Source: an uncultured Gammaproteobacteria bacterium (GTDB lineage: Bacteria > Pseudomonadota > Gammaproteobacteria > PS1 > Pseudothioglobaceae). From it: 36,616 nt of DNA. The DNA lies in the NCBI GenBank assembly GCA_913054335.1, contig CAJXHL010000008.1, positions 1 through 36,616 on the forward strand. The letters run 5' to 3'. The position numbers and the translations under genes were made by a program. Positions 1-8,569 of this stretch are shown in pieces. The notes beneath the pieces were generated by a model. The model worked only from the letters and a program-made list of their open reading frames with translations. It was not told where the DNA came from and searched no databases. Every line of letters begins with the position of its first letter. The stretch's first letter is position 1.

Positions 1-18
1 TGTCGCTAAAAATCTAGA

Positions 19-489
19 TTATTGATAAGCTCCAGCGGTAATAAAAACACCAAAACTCTCACACCAAACAATGGCTGCTTTGTAATCGGCTGGGTTGATA
101 TGCGCCGGCATTTCAACCACAAAATTATCAAATGTTTTCACAGCGCCCACTTGCACCATATCCGCCTCTAAGCGCAAAAAGTCAACTTTGGTTTCCACCA
201 TTTCAGGCGACAGATACAAAATATAATCAGGTCCAGGCGAAATCTGACCTTCAAAAACCACCCTCTTAGATCCCACTTTTAAAACACCATCTCCCTTATG
301 GAGAAAATCACTGTCTTTTAAATCAGGTTGAAATCTACCCTCAAACAAAACCTGCTGCTCTCCCATCGACAATGCTTTAATATCAGGCGCATCAGGCGCA
401 GTTAAAATAGGCAAAGTATAAAGACCCATAGCAAAACCAAAAATAGCTATAAACAAGTGACTAACAATTAATAACAATATTTTTTTCAC
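19..489 (-). CDS. DM13-domain membrane-anchored protein
   Basis: A 156-residue protein with one N-terminal hydrophobic segment (residues 4-28) that acts as signal peptide or membrane anchor. The rest resembles the DM13 domain: a central region with 'FEGRF' and 'GPDYILYLSP' and a C-terminal 'IVWCESFGVFITAGAY' that holds the single conserved cysteine of the family. DM13 domains have been proposed to take part in redox or electron-transfer chemistry outside the cytoplasm; the substrate here is unknown. The start is GTG. A strong GGGAGG lies almost directly against it, so the true start could be an alternative codon slightly downstream. It follows the upstream secreted protein by 17 bases on the same strand and is probably cotranscribed with it. 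Confidence 0.75.
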   Translation of the reverse strand: MKKILLLIVSHLFIAIFGFAMGLYTLPILTAPDAPDIKALSMGEQQVLFEGRFQPDLKDSDFLHKGDGVLKVGSKRVVFEGQISPGPDYILYLSPEMVETKVDFLRLEADMVQVGAVKTFDNFVVEMPAHINPADYKAAIVWCESFGVFITAGAYQ

Positions 490-506
490 ACCTCCCTTTT
501 ATTTTA

Positions 507-935
507 TTAAATTAATGTTTTTATTTTTTTTAATTTACACTGGCCACCACCCCATTCACTTGAAGGATGATTCACTGTAGTGAACGACAAATCTTCTCTA
601 CTTAACCACAACAATTTGTATTTCCACTTACCATCGTGGAAATAATTATCTTCTCCATAGTATTCATCAGCATGAATCGTCAAGTCGTAACTCCCGCCGC
701 CATTTATCGTCATTTTGGTTGTGTCAATCCTTAGGATTTGAGTCCAGAATTTTTTATCATCTTCAGAAATTAATTCTCCATCATAGTGTTCATATTGACA
801 ATCTAAGACTATGTTTTTAGCAAATGCAGTTGAAGGCAGCAAAAGTGTTGTTAATATTGTTGTTACAATTATTAATGTTATAAATGAAAAGGCATTAATG
901 AGGGTGCTACACTTTTTTACTAACTTATTTATCAT
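507..935 (-). CDS. Small secreted protein of unknown function
   Basis: The ORF track gives 168 residues, but I prefer the internal ATG at residue 27. It has a GGAA-type ribosome binding site six bases upstream and opens a clean signal peptide (MINKLVKK, a long hydrophobic core, then PSTAFA as a cleavage site). The mature part is about 100 residues, hydrophilic, rich in Tyr, Trp and Asp, with two cysteines (LDCQY near the start and GGGQCKL near the end) that could form a disulfide. I recognise no family. It sits 17 bases upstream of the DM13 gene, so a shared periplasmic role is possible, but this is inference from position only. Confidence 0.6.
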   Translation of the reverse strand: MINKLVKKCSTLINAFSFITLIIVTTILTTLLLPSTAFAKNIVLDCQYEHYDGELISEDDKKFWTQILRIDTTKMTINGGGSYDLTIHADEYYGEDNYFHDGKWKYKLLWLSREDLSFTTVNHPSSEWGGGQCKLKKIKTLI

Positions 936-1235
936 TTTATTTCCATATCGAAAAAATCCGAAATTTTTGGTTTCCGCCTTGCCATAACAACAAATACACT
1001 CATAAAACACCAAAAAACCACTAAAAACAGCTGTTTTGAGGCTTAAAATAGCTCTTTTTGGCTCACTCTACCCCTTCAAACATGCCATATTGAAAATTTT
1101 CAATATTTTGGAAATTGTTAAAATTTGTATCAAGATAAACGCTTTATAAAAAGTGTGTAAGCTAAAATTATCAAACGAAACCTTTATAAAAAACTTTCAA
1201 TTTAAGATAATTCCTGTAAATCCTCAAGCTTTTTG
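936..1235. other. Gene-free gap with two perfect palindromes
   Basis: About 300 bases separate the divergent secreted-protein gene and rsmH. The gap is very AT-rich and holds a 14-base perfect palindrome (AAAACAGCTGTTTT, 1024-1037) and a 20-base perfect palindrome (1087-1106). A TATAAA at 1145-1150 could be a -10 for rsmH, but no well-spaced -35 is visible. mraZ, which usually precedes rsmH, is absent. Confidence 0.6.
1087..1106. promoter_or_regulatory. 20-bp perfect palindrome, possible operator
   Basis: ATATTGAAAATTTTCAATAT reads the same on both strands. It lies about 130 bases upstream of rsmH and 150 bases upstream of the divergent secreted-protein gene. There is no U-tract, and the sequence is symmetric without a loop, which fits a dimeric protein site better than a terminator. 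The binding protein is unknown, and in AT-rich DNA a chance origin cannot be excluded. Confidence 0.35.
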
Positions 1236-2159
1236 ATGTCAAATAATTACCATTCTTCCGTTATGTTTTCTGAATCCATTGAGGGGCTTGGTATTAAGCC
1301 AAATGGGATTTATATAGATGCTACTTTTGGTAGGGGTGGCCACAGCAAAGGCATCCTTGATTTGCTTGGATCTGAGGGCAGAGTCATTGGCTTAGATCAA
1401 GATTTAGACGCTGTTAATTACGCAAAATCCAATTTTGATGATGCAAGGCTAACTATGTGTCACACAAGATTTGATCAACTGCAAAGCGTGCTCGAGGAGA
1501 TGGGGCTTTATGGTCAGATTGATGGCATTTTGATGGACCTTGGCGTTTCGTCTCCTCAGCTTGATAATGCCGAACGAGGCTTTAGTTTTAATAAAGATGG
1601 TGCGCTTGATATGCGCATGAATCAAACACAAAAACTGACAGCATCGAAGTGGCTGAAAGAGACGAGCGAAAAAGACATCGCCGATGCGCTTTATCAATTT
1701 GGTGAGGAAAAAAAGAGTTGGCGAATTGCCGCTGCCATTAAGAAATTTCAAGAAAATAAAGACATTGAAACAACACTTGAACTCGCTAATATTATTGCTT
1801 CTGTTGTCAGATCACACAAAAACAAACATCCAGCGACACGCTCTTTTCAGGCGATTCGAATTGTTATTAACGAAGAACTGCAACAACTTTCGAGCACGCT
1901 TGAGCAAAGTATTGGTGCTTTAAAGCAAGGCGGTCGGCTGTCAGTTATTAGTTTCCATTCGATTGAAGATAGAATCGTAAAACAATTTATTCGCAAACAC
2001 TCGCAAGCCAAAGCCCTTCCTAAAGGTTTGCCGATTATGGCGGAAACTGCAAACGACCTTCCACTTAAAAACATGGGCAAGAAAAAACCTTCTGCCGAAG
2101 AGATAAGAACAAACAAGCGCAGTCGCAGTGCAATCCTTCGCTTGGCTGAAAAATGCTGA
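1236..2159 (+). CDS. rsmH: 16S rRNA (cytosine1402-N4)-methyltransferase RsmH
   Basis: RsmH (MraW) uses S-adenosylmethionine to methylate N4 of C1402 in 16S rRNA, in the decoding centre. The 307-residue protein has the family motifs in order: an N-terminal 'HSSVMFSE', the SAM-binding 'YIDATFGRGGHS' near residue 27, 'LMDLGVSSPQLD' near 100, 'ATRSFQAIRI' near 205 and 'LSVISFHSIEDR' near 235. The track starts at a TTG at 1233; the ATG at 1236 immediately after it is the more likely start. The gene overlaps ftsL by 7 bases, the usual dcw-cluster arrangement, although mraZ is missing upstream. Confidence 0.95.
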   Translation: MSNNYHSSVMFSESIEGLGIKPNGIYIDATFGRGGHSKGILDLLGSEGRVIGLDQDLDAVNYAKSNFDDARLTMCHTRFDQLQSVLEEMGLYGQIDGILMDLGVSSPQLDNAERGFSFNKDGALDMRMNQTQKLTASKWLKETSEKDIADALYQFGEEKKSWRIAAAIKKFQENKDIETTLELANIIASVVRSHKNKHPATRSFQAIRIVINEELQQLSSTLEQSIGALKQGGRLSVISFHSIEDRIVKQFIRKHSQAKALPKGLPIMAETANDLPLKNMGKKKPSAEEIRTNKRSRSAILRLAEKC

Positions 2160-2431
2160 AATTCAATCGCAACATTTGGCTTGTTAATGGTGTTGTCATC
2201 ATTATGACTGTTGCCTTGTCGCTTTTAACCGTTTACTGGCATCATCAAATGTTCGAACTTTATGAAATTGAAATACAGGTTAAAGGAAAAAACCAAAGCT
2301 TAATGGCTCTTAATAAACAGTTATTAATGGAGCGCTCAGAATTATTCAGCGGCATGGCTGTTTATGAAAAAGCACAAAATATTTTATTGATGCACTCACC
2401 AGGTAAGGACGCCAAAGGGCTTGCCTTGTGA
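2153..2431 (+). CDS. ftsL: Cell division protein FtsL
   Basis: A 92-residue bitopic membrane protein: short cytoplasmic N-terminus, one transmembrane helix (about residues 8-28), then a periplasmic coiled-coil region with leucine-zipper character. FtsL joins FtsB and FtsQ in the divisome and helps activate FtsWI septal synthesis. Sequence identity in this family is low. The call rests on size, topology and position between rsmH and ftsI, with which it overlaps by 7 and 4 bases (ATGCTGA and GTGA junctions), implying translational coupling. Confidence 0.88.
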   Translation: MLKFNRNIWLVNGVVIIMTVALSLLTVYWHHQMFELYEIEIQVKGKNQSLMALNKQLLMERSELFSGMAVYEKAQNILLMHSPGKDAKGLAL

Positions 2432-4293
2432 AATTTACTCGAGTCCAAAATTACTGGAATAGACAGGGGCTGATTAAGTACAGTTTTTTTATCATTACTG
2501 CTATATTTGCTTATCAAGCAATTAGCATTCATTCTCAAGAGTTGGAAAATACCTCTCTACAACAAAAAGCTCTTGCAAAAGCCGAAAAAAATCTCACTCA
2601 AAAAGCCACGCGTGGGAATATCTTGGATCGAAATGGCAACATCCTTGCCATCAGCCTTATTCAGCAAAAAATCAATCTAGACCCAACACTAATTCAAGAC
2701 GAATTTATCCCCATGTTAGCAGAGGCGTTGCAAATGCCTTTTGAGGAATTTCAGAGCAAAATTGAGGAAAAACGTCAAGCAAGTTCTGGCAGAAGATACC
2801 TTATCATCAAGGAAAACCTTACGCTAACCGACCCTATTATTGCTAATCTAAAAAAACTCAAAAGACAAACACTTGAAGTTTGTCAGTCAAAAATAGTTGC
2901 GCCCTCAAAAACATTGCTAGATAGAGCAAAAACCCTTGTAGGGATACAAATTGATAGCAAGAATCAGGTTGAAGTCGTGCGTTGTAAAAATCAAAAAATA
3001 GCTGGCGTTGCCCTGCAATCTTCAACTTTTCGATACTACCCTAAAGCCGAGTCTATTTCACCGCTACTTGGTCGAACCAATAATGAGAACGTAGGCGCGT
3101 TTGGTATTGAGTCAGAATTTGATTCTTTGTTAGCCGGCTCTGATGGTCAAGCGAAAATTACCACCAATAAAAAAAGCTCAAATATTTATTACCAAGCAGA
3201 GGTTTCTCAGGTGCTGCATCAGGGTGAAGACATTCAATTAACCATTGATGCCGATATTCAATTTCATGTTTTTAACGCCATCAAAAAATCAGCAGAATTT
3301 CACTTAGCCGACTCTGCCTCAGCCATTGTTCTTTCCGCTAATGGCGAAATTTTGGCGCTTGCTAATTACCCTGCTGGCGATCCAAATGACCACCAAAGCT
3401 ACGATCCAGAGGATTACAGAAACCGCGTTTTAGCTGACAAGATTGAACCAGGCTCAACAATGAAGCCTTTCACCGTGTTGCTTGCCCTTGAAAAAGGCGT
3501 TATCACTGCTACTGAAGATGAATTAATTGATGTCAGTAAATCCATCGGCCATGTTAAAACAAACCGCGATGTAAGAAGATATGGCGATGCAATCACAGTA
3601 AAGAAAATACTAGAGAAATCACACAATTTAGGTACTGTTAATATTATGGAACGCCTTGAGGCGCAAGATGTGTACAAGGCATGGCAACTTCTGGGTTTTG
3701 GTGAATACCAAGGATTGATGCCAAGCATTGAAAACCCAGGCGTGCTTAGGCACTATAGCACTTGGGGAATTATAGATAAACGCACCATAGCCTTTGGTCA
3801 TGGCCCAATGAATACTAATCTTGCACAACTCGCAAGGGCTTATTTAGTGTTTGCCAACGAAGGCAGTTTACCAAACTTAAAATTAATAAAGGACGAAGAA
3901 GAAGTAGAGCTAAGTACACAAGTTTTCAGCGCTAAAGCAACCAATAGAATTAAAGAAATATTGGATACTGTAGCTTCGATGAAAGGCTCTGGTTACCGCT
4001 CTATCATCAACGGCTATGAGATTGGTGGAAAAACAGGCACAGCAGAAATGGTCATTGACGGGAAATATGATAAAGACATAAAACGCACATACTTTGTTGG
4101 CTTCTCACCCGTTGAAAAACCAAAATACATTATGGCTGTCCGACTGGATTATCCGAAACAATGCTTTACTTTATGGGATCCAGATTTAGGTGTACGCTGC
4201 CAAGGCTCCAATTCGGCAGCAATGACGTTCAAGGATGCAATGGAAAAAATACTGAATGCCGATGCCAGTATCCAACCTACATCAGCCAATTAG
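2428..4293 (+). CDS. ftsI: Septal peptidoglycan transpeptidase FtsI (PBP3)
   Basis: A class B penicillin-binding protein that cross-links septal peptidoglycan with FtsW. At 621 residues it is slightly longer than E. coli FtsI. An N-terminal transmembrane helix (about residues 16-32) is followed by the dimerisation-domain motif 'TRGNILDRNGNIL'. The transpeptidase domain carries the three active-site motifs: STMK with the nucleophile Ser343, SHN (SxN) at 398-400, and KTG at 535-537. The start is GTG, overlapping the ftsL stop by four bases. murE and the rest of the dcw cluster do not follow; the gene ends one base from the convergent dnaG stop, leaving no room for a terminator. Confidence 0.95.
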   Translation: MKFTRVQNYWNRQGLIKYSFFIITAIFAYQAISIHSQELENTSLQQKALAKAEKNLTQKATRGNILDRNGNILAISLIQQKINLDPTLIQDEFIPMLAEALQMPFEEFQSKIEEKRQASSGRRYLIIKENLTLTDPIIANLKKLKRQTLEVCQSKIVAPSKTLLDRAKTLVGIQIDSKNQVEVVRCKNQKIAGVALQSSTFRYYPKAESISPLLGRTNNENVGAFGIESEFDSLLAGSDGQAKITTNKKSSNIYYQAEVSQVLHQGEDIQLTIDADIQFHVFNAIKKSAEFHLADSASAIVLSANGEILALANYPAGDPNDHQSYDPEDYRNRVLADKIEPGSTMKPFTVLLALEKGVITATEDELIDVSKSIGHVKTNRDVRRYGDAITVKKILEKSHNLGTVNIMERLEAQDVYKAWQLLGFGEYQGLMPSIENPGVLRHYSTWGIIDKRTIAFGHGPMNTNLAQLARAYLVFANEGSLPNLKLIKDEEEVELSTQVFSAKATNRIKEILDTVASMKGSGYRSIINGYEIGGKTGTAEMVIDGKYDKDIKRTYFVGFSPVEKPKYIMAVRLDYPKQCFTLWDPDLGVRCQGSNSAAMTFKDAMEKILNADASIQPTSAN

Positions 4294-4294
4294 T

Positions 4295-6109
4295 CTAGCT
4301 TGATTTCGGCTTTTTTCGGTGCTGTATTTCTTCCATGATTTTCTTTTCGTCAGCACTGGTGCTGGCCGTTGAAATAGAGGCGGAAGTTAGGTTTCTTTGA
4401 TGTTGTTTTTCTGACAAGGTTAAAGCACTGAGAAACTCATCCTTTGCTTCATTCTCACTTAAACTTGGCTCCATCACGCACAGCTGTTGCAAACGAGAAT
4501 AAACTCTGGGCTTGGCCTCAAATGGCTTAATCAGCGCTTGTTGTGATATCTCGTCATCAATTTGTGCAGAGTGGACTAACTCAAGTAACACGTTTGACTT
4601 GGGCAAGTTCCGCACTCTAAGTTCTACCGTATCATCCGCCAATACTGGATAATTCAACACACAATTAATCATTTTTGACATCAGGCCTTTCATGCCGTTG
4701 TCTGGTGTTTTTTTCGCCACTGGCTCGTCATAAACCATCTCTGCCATTGGCGAAATATCAAAATTTGGTGGCGCTTGGTGCATATCTTGCATTGGCGGTT
4801 CACTGTATTTACTTTGATTGACCACCTTTTCAACATGCGATACGTCTTGACCAACCACTTGAGCAAGACCTTCAACCAACTGCTGACGATAAACAGAATA
4901 AGTAACAAGATTAATGAGTGCCGAAGCTTGTTCTAAAAATAACGTTTTGCCTTCAATGGTTTCGAATGGCACTTCGGATTTAATGTGGTCAAAGAGAAAA
5001 CTGGACAGTGTTTGTGCTTTTTCAATGCGCCGTGAAAAAGCCTTGACAGACTCACTTTGGATTAATGTATCTGGGTCTTCGCCGTCAGGCAAGAGCAGAA
5101 ACTTGATCATCAATCCTGCGGTCATTACTGGCAAGGAGATTTGCAGCGCCTTCCAAGCTGCCGCCCTGCCCGCCTTGTCACCATCAAAGCAAAAAACAAT
5201 AGTGTCGGTTGCCCTTGATAAAGTTTGTAGGTGAGCTGGTGTGGTTGCTGTCCCGAGGGTGGCGACGGTTGTGGTAATACCATGTTGATGAAGAGCGATC
5301 ACATCCATATAACCCTCTACCACCAAGATATAGTCAATTTTTCGAGAGTGTTTACGGCAATGATAGAGACCGTACAATTCCTTCGATTTAGAGAATAATG
5401 GCGTCTCTGGCGAATTTAAATATTTTGGATTGTCTTTATCTGAGAGTACACGTCCACCAAAGCCAATAACATTGCCTTTGGCATTATGAATAGGAAACAT
5501 TAAACGATCGCGAAAGCGGTCGTAATAATCACCCTCTTTATCTTTTTTTGCAACCAACATACCAAGCGTATCTAGATCGATAAGTTTTTCACTATCTGCC
5601 TTATTATGCTCATGCAGATTACTCCAACCTGGCGGCGCGTAACCGAGTTCAAATCTTTTAGCTATTGCGCCACTAATACCGCGCCCCTTAGCGTAATCAA
5701 CAGCACGCTTTTTAGCGACAGAACTTTTTAATTGTGTTTGGTAATAATCATTCACCTCACCCATCAACTCGCTGTAGCGCTTAAAGCGTGTATCAACGGG
5801 TTTAACATTTTGGTCATAAATAACAGAAACGCCAGATTCTGAGGCCACCGTTTCTACAGCCTCAACAAAGTCTAAGTGATCAAATTTCTTGATAAAATCT
5901 ATAGCGCCACCACTTTCGCCGCAGCCAAAACAATGGAAAATCTGTTTATTTGGCACCACGGTGAACGATGGTGTTTTTTCTTCATGAAAAGGGCAACAGG
6001 CTTTATAGTCTTTGCCCGCTTTTTTTAAGGGCACACGCTTATTAATTAGACCGACAATATCTACTCTATCCGACAAATCATTGATAAAATCTCTGTCAAT
6101 AAACGGCAT
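4295..6109 (-). CDS. dnaG: DNA primase DnaG
   Basis: Makes RNA primers for chromosome replication with the DnaB helicase. The 604-residue protein has the N-terminal CHC2 zinc-binding domain with Cys39, His42, Cys60 and Cys63, then the catalytic core with TOPRIM acidic motifs 'VVEGYMDV' (about residue 265) and 'FCFDGDKAGRAA' (about 310). The C-terminal third is poorly conserved, as expected for the DnaB-binding region. rpsU and rpoD, the usual neighbours in the macromolecular-synthesis operon, are absent. The gene is divergent from the acyltransferase gene with 41 bases between them, and convergent with ftsI. Confidence 0.96.
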   Translation of the reverse strand: MPFIDRDFINDLSDRVDIVGLINKRVPLKKAGKDYKACCPFHEEKTPSFTVVPNKQIFHCFGCGESGGAIDFIKKFDHLDFVEAVETVASESGVSVIYDQNVKPVDTRFKRYSELMGEVNDYYQTQLKSSVAKKRAVDYAKGRGISGAIAKRFELGYAPPGWSNLHEHNKADSEKLIDLDTLGMLVAKKDKEGDYYDRFRDRLMFPIHNAKGNVIGFGGRVLSDKDNPKYLNSPETPLFSKSKELYGLYHCRKHSRKIDYILVVEGYMDVIALHQHGITTTVATLGTATTPAHLQTLSRATDTIVFCFDGDKAGRAAAWKALQISLPVMTAGLMIKFLLLPDGEDPDTLIQSESVKAFSRRIEKAQTLSSFLFDHIKSEVPFETIEGKTLFLEQASALINLVTYSVYRQQLVEGLAQVVGQDVSHVEKVVNQSKYSEPPMQDMHQAPPNFDISPMAEMVYDEPVAKKTPDNGMKGLMSKMINCVLNYPVLADDTVELRVRNLPKSNVLLELVHSAQIDDEISQQALIKPFEAKPRVYSRLQQLCVMEPSLSENEAKDEFLSALTLSEKQHQRNLTSASISTASTSADEKKIMEEIQHRKKPKSS

Positions 6110-6150
6110 AGTCTAGGGCGCAATAACCACGTGGAAAACTCTTCATTTTA

Positions 6151-7047
6151 ATGGAATTCTTTCATCCAAAATATCTACCAACTTGGATATTAATCCTACT
6201 GATGAAAATTGGCGCCCTTGTTCCGTTCAGAATGCAAGTTTTTCTAGGCAAAAACATGGGTAAATTATTCTACCCATTGTTTTCAACCGTAAGAAAAGTT
6301 GCGACTATCAACATTCAAAAATGCTTTCCTGAGAAAAACAAAGAACAAGTATCTGCCTTAGTGAAAAAACACTTTGAGTCTATTGGTGTTAGTTTTTTTG
6401 AAACTGCAAATGCTTATTATGGCAGAGACGAAAAAATTCAAAAATTACTGACGATAGAAAGCGAACACTATCTAACAGATGCAATGAAAGATGATCGTGG
6501 TGTAATTATTCTGTGCTCGCACTTTATGCCGCTAATGCTTAGTAGTCGTGCCCTATCACTTAAACACACAATTGCCAGTATTTATCGACCACAAAACAAC
6601 CGTCTTTTTGACAAAATAATGGTTAAAGGTCTTACCAATGGTGGCGGAATAATGATTAAAAATTCCGACACCAAGGCGATGATCAAAGCAATCAAAAACG
6701 CGCTGCCCATTTGGTACGCACCTGACCAAGATTTAGGCACCAAAGGGACAGTATTTGCGCCACTATTCGGCATTCAAGCGGCAACAATTTCTGCCACATC
6801 TCGCCTTGCCAAAGGTGGCAACACCGCCGTTATCCCATACTCTTTCACTAGAACCGATGAAGGCTATAATATGTCTTTCTCTGCTCCACTTGAAAATTAC
6901 CCTAGCGGTGATTTAGTACATGACGCAAGCCAAACCAATCAAATATTAGAAGCACAAATAAGAAAAAATCCTGAACAATACCTATGGATTCACCGTCGAT
7001 TTAAAACCCGCCCAGAAGGCGAAAAAAACTTTTACGCAGATATTTAA
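6151..7047 (+). CDS. lpxL: LpxL/HtrB-family lipid A acyltransferase, variant active site
   Basis: Family members transfer a secondary acyl chain from acyl-ACP to a Kdo2-lipid A precursor at the inner membrane. The 298-residue protein has an N-terminal hydrophobic helix and the family's conserved blocks: 'IYRPQNN', 'WYAPDQDLGTKG', 'VFAPLFG' and the C-terminal 'WIHRRFKTRPEG', all close to E. coli LpxL. The catalytic HX4(D/E) motif is altered: His124 is present, but the acidic position is Met129 (HFMPLM). The frame is intact, so this is not simple decay. Either another residue substitutes or catalysis or substrate has changed. LpxL versus LpxP/LpxM cannot be settled from sequence alone. Confidence 0.82.
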   Translation: MEFFHPKYLPTWILILLMKIGALVPFRMQVFLGKNMGKLFYPLFSTVRKVATINIQKCFPEKNKEQVSALVKKHFESIGVSFFETANAYYGRDEKIQKLLTIESEHYLTDAMKDDRGVIILCSHFMPLMLSSRALSLKHTIASIYRPQNNRLFDKIMVKGLTNGGGIMIKNSDTKAMIKAIKNALPIWYAPDQDLGTKGTVFAPLFGIQAATISATSRLAKGGNTAVIPYSFTRTDEGYNMSFSAPLENYPSGDLVHDASQTNQILEAQIRKNPEQYLWIHRRFKTRPEGEKNFYADI

Positions 7048-7087
7048 TATTTTCATTCAAGCAATAGTACAATGTAGGGAATTAGCG

Positions 7088-7093
7088 TATAAT
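7088..7093 (+). promoter_or_regulatory. Consensus -10 (TATAAT) of the rpsO promoter
   Basis: A perfect TATAAT lies 37 bases upstream of the rpsO start, giving a leader of about 30 nt. The matching -35 region about 17 bases upstream is weak and not recognisable as TTGACA. Confidence 0.55.
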
Positions 7094-7129
7094 TCGCGAC
7101 TTACTTTTTGATACTAATAAGATTTAACT

Positions 7130-7390
7130 ATGTCTATCGATACACAAGCGATTATTAAAGAATACCAAAAGGACGAGAACGACACGGGTTCCGCTGATGT
7201 ACAAGTGGCATTACTAACGGCACGCATCAAGCATTTGACTGAGCACTTTAAGACGCACAATAAAGACCATCATTCAAGAAGAGGTCTACTGCGCCTTGTA
7301 TCTCAGCGTAAAAAATTATTGTCTTATATTAAAAACAATAGCATTTCTGGCTACGCCAATCTAATTTCACGTCTAGGCCTTAGAAAATAA
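7130..7390 (+). CDS. rpsO: 30S ribosomal protein S15
   Basis: An 86-residue protein with the full S15 signature, including '[25 protein letters not shown]' (seen in pieces), '[18 protein letters not shown]' and the C-terminal 'RLGLRK'. S15 binds the central domain of 16S rRNA early in 30S assembly. It is a single-gene unit with its own -10 box and an intrinsic terminator 17 bases after the stop. pnp, the common downstream neighbour, is not here. The short leader leaves little room for the pseudoknot autoregulation known in E. coli. Confidence 0.97.
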   Translation: MSIDTQAIIKEYQKDENDTGSADVQVALLTARIKHLTEHFKTHNKDHHSRRGLLRLVSQRKKLLSYIKNNSISGYANLISRLGLRK

Positions 7391-7406
7391 AGCCTTAAGA
7401 CGCGAC

Positions 7407-7435
7407 AAAAAAAGCCCCATTTTTGGGGCTTTTTT
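7407..7435 (+). terminator. Intrinsic terminator after rpsO
   Basis: An A-rich arm plus AAGCCCC, a short AT loop, GGGGCTT and a T-run form a strong GC-capped hairpin. The A- and T-runs on both sides make it potentially bidirectional. Confidence 0.9.
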
Positions 7436-7472
7436 ATCGCCTATTGCTTTAAAGGTCTCTTAAAATAGCAGT

Positions 7473-8567
7473 ATGGAACTTTCACCTACTTATCAAAAAA
7501 TATCGGACCTTGTGGAGCGAACAACGGCCCTATCCAGTCACTTGCAATTGGAAGAAAAGCAAGGCCGACTGGAAGAAGTTTTGCGTGAATTAGAAAACCC
7601 AGATATTTGGTCTAACCCAGAAGAAGCACAGGCGCTCGGTAAAGAAAAAACCCAACTCGAAAACATTTGCAATACCTTTGCAAATGCCTCTGCTATTCTG
7701 GACGATGCTAGTGAATTACTAGAAATGGCAGAGGCTGAGGATGATAACGACACAGTAGACAGTGTTGTTGCAGATTTGGTCGACGTCGAAACGGACATTG
7801 GTGCGTTAGAGTTTCAAAGAATGTTCAGGGGTGAGATGGATCAAAACTCTGCTTTTCTTGATATTCAATCAGGCTCTGGCGGCACTGAAGCGCAAGACTG
7901 GGCAGAAATGTTATTACGCATGTATTTGCGCTGGGGTGAAAAGCACCAATTCAAAGTAAAACTCATGGAAGTCTCCGCTGGAGAAGTTGCCGGCATTAAA
8001 TCGGCTACTATTCACTTCGATGGTGATTACGCCTTCGGCTGGCTCAGAAGTGAAATTGGCATTCATCGCTTAGTGAGAAAATCTCCTTATAATGCCAACG
8101 GCAAAAGACACACTTCTTTTTCCTCCGTGTTTGTTTCACCCGAAGTGGATGACAATATAGAAATCGAGATTAACCCTGCCGATTTACGCATCGATACTTA
8201 CCGAGCTTCTGGCGCCGGTGGTCAGCACGTAAACAAAACAGAATCCGCAGTACGTATCACGCACTTACCGACAAATACCGTTGTTCAGTGCCAAGATGGT
8301 CGTTCACAGCACGCCAACAAAGATCAAGCAATGAAGCAACTCAAGTCCAAACTTTATGAACTTGAAATGCAAATACGCAATAGTGAGAAACAAGACCTTG
8401 AAGACCTAAAGTCGGATATTGGCTGGGGCCATCAAATCCGCTCATACGTACTCGATCAATCGCGCATTAAAGACCTTAGAACAGGCTTTGAAACCAGCAA
8501 TACGCAAGATGTTCTTGATGGCAATCTCGATCCATTTATCGAAGCCAGCTTAAAGGCAGGACTGTAA
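7473..8567 (+). CDS. prfB: Peptide chain release factor 2, no programmed frameshift
   Basis: RF2 recognises UAA and UGA and triggers peptide release. The 364-residue protein (E. coli 365) has the catalytic GGQ at 249-251 within '[17 protein letters not shown]'. The codon-recognition tripeptide is SPY (204-206) rather than the usual SPF. The gene is a single open frame: at the position where E. coli prfB has the slippery CUU-UGA-C, the sequence reads straight through ('[11 protein letters not shown]'), so the autoregulatory +1 frameshift is absent. gor follows two bases after the stop and is probably cotranscribed. lysS, a frequent neighbour, is missing. Confidence 0.96.
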   Translation: MELSPTYQKISDLVERTTALSSHLQLEEKQGRLEEVLRELENPDIWSNPEEAQALGKEKTQLENICNTFANASAILDDASELLEMAEAEDDNDTVDSVVADLVDVETDIGALEFQRMFRGEMDQNSAFLDIQSGSGGTEAQDWAEMLLRMYLRWGEKHQFKVKLMEVSAGEVAGIKSATIHFDGDYAFGWLRSEIGIHRLVRKSPYNANGKRHTSFSSVFVSPEVDDNIEIEINPADLRIDTYRASGAGGQHVNKTESAVRITHLPTNTVVQCQDGRSQHANKDQAMKQLKSKLYELEMQIRNSEKQDLEDLKSDIGWGHQIRSYVLDQSRIKDLRTGFETSNTQDVLDGNLDPFIEASLKAGL

Positions 8568-8569
8568 CA

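Noticed and set aside
7441-7460. AAAGGTCTC near the prfB start, resembling the MITE end
   Set aside because: Only about nine bases match, the neighbouring TTTATG part is missing and there is no opposite end.
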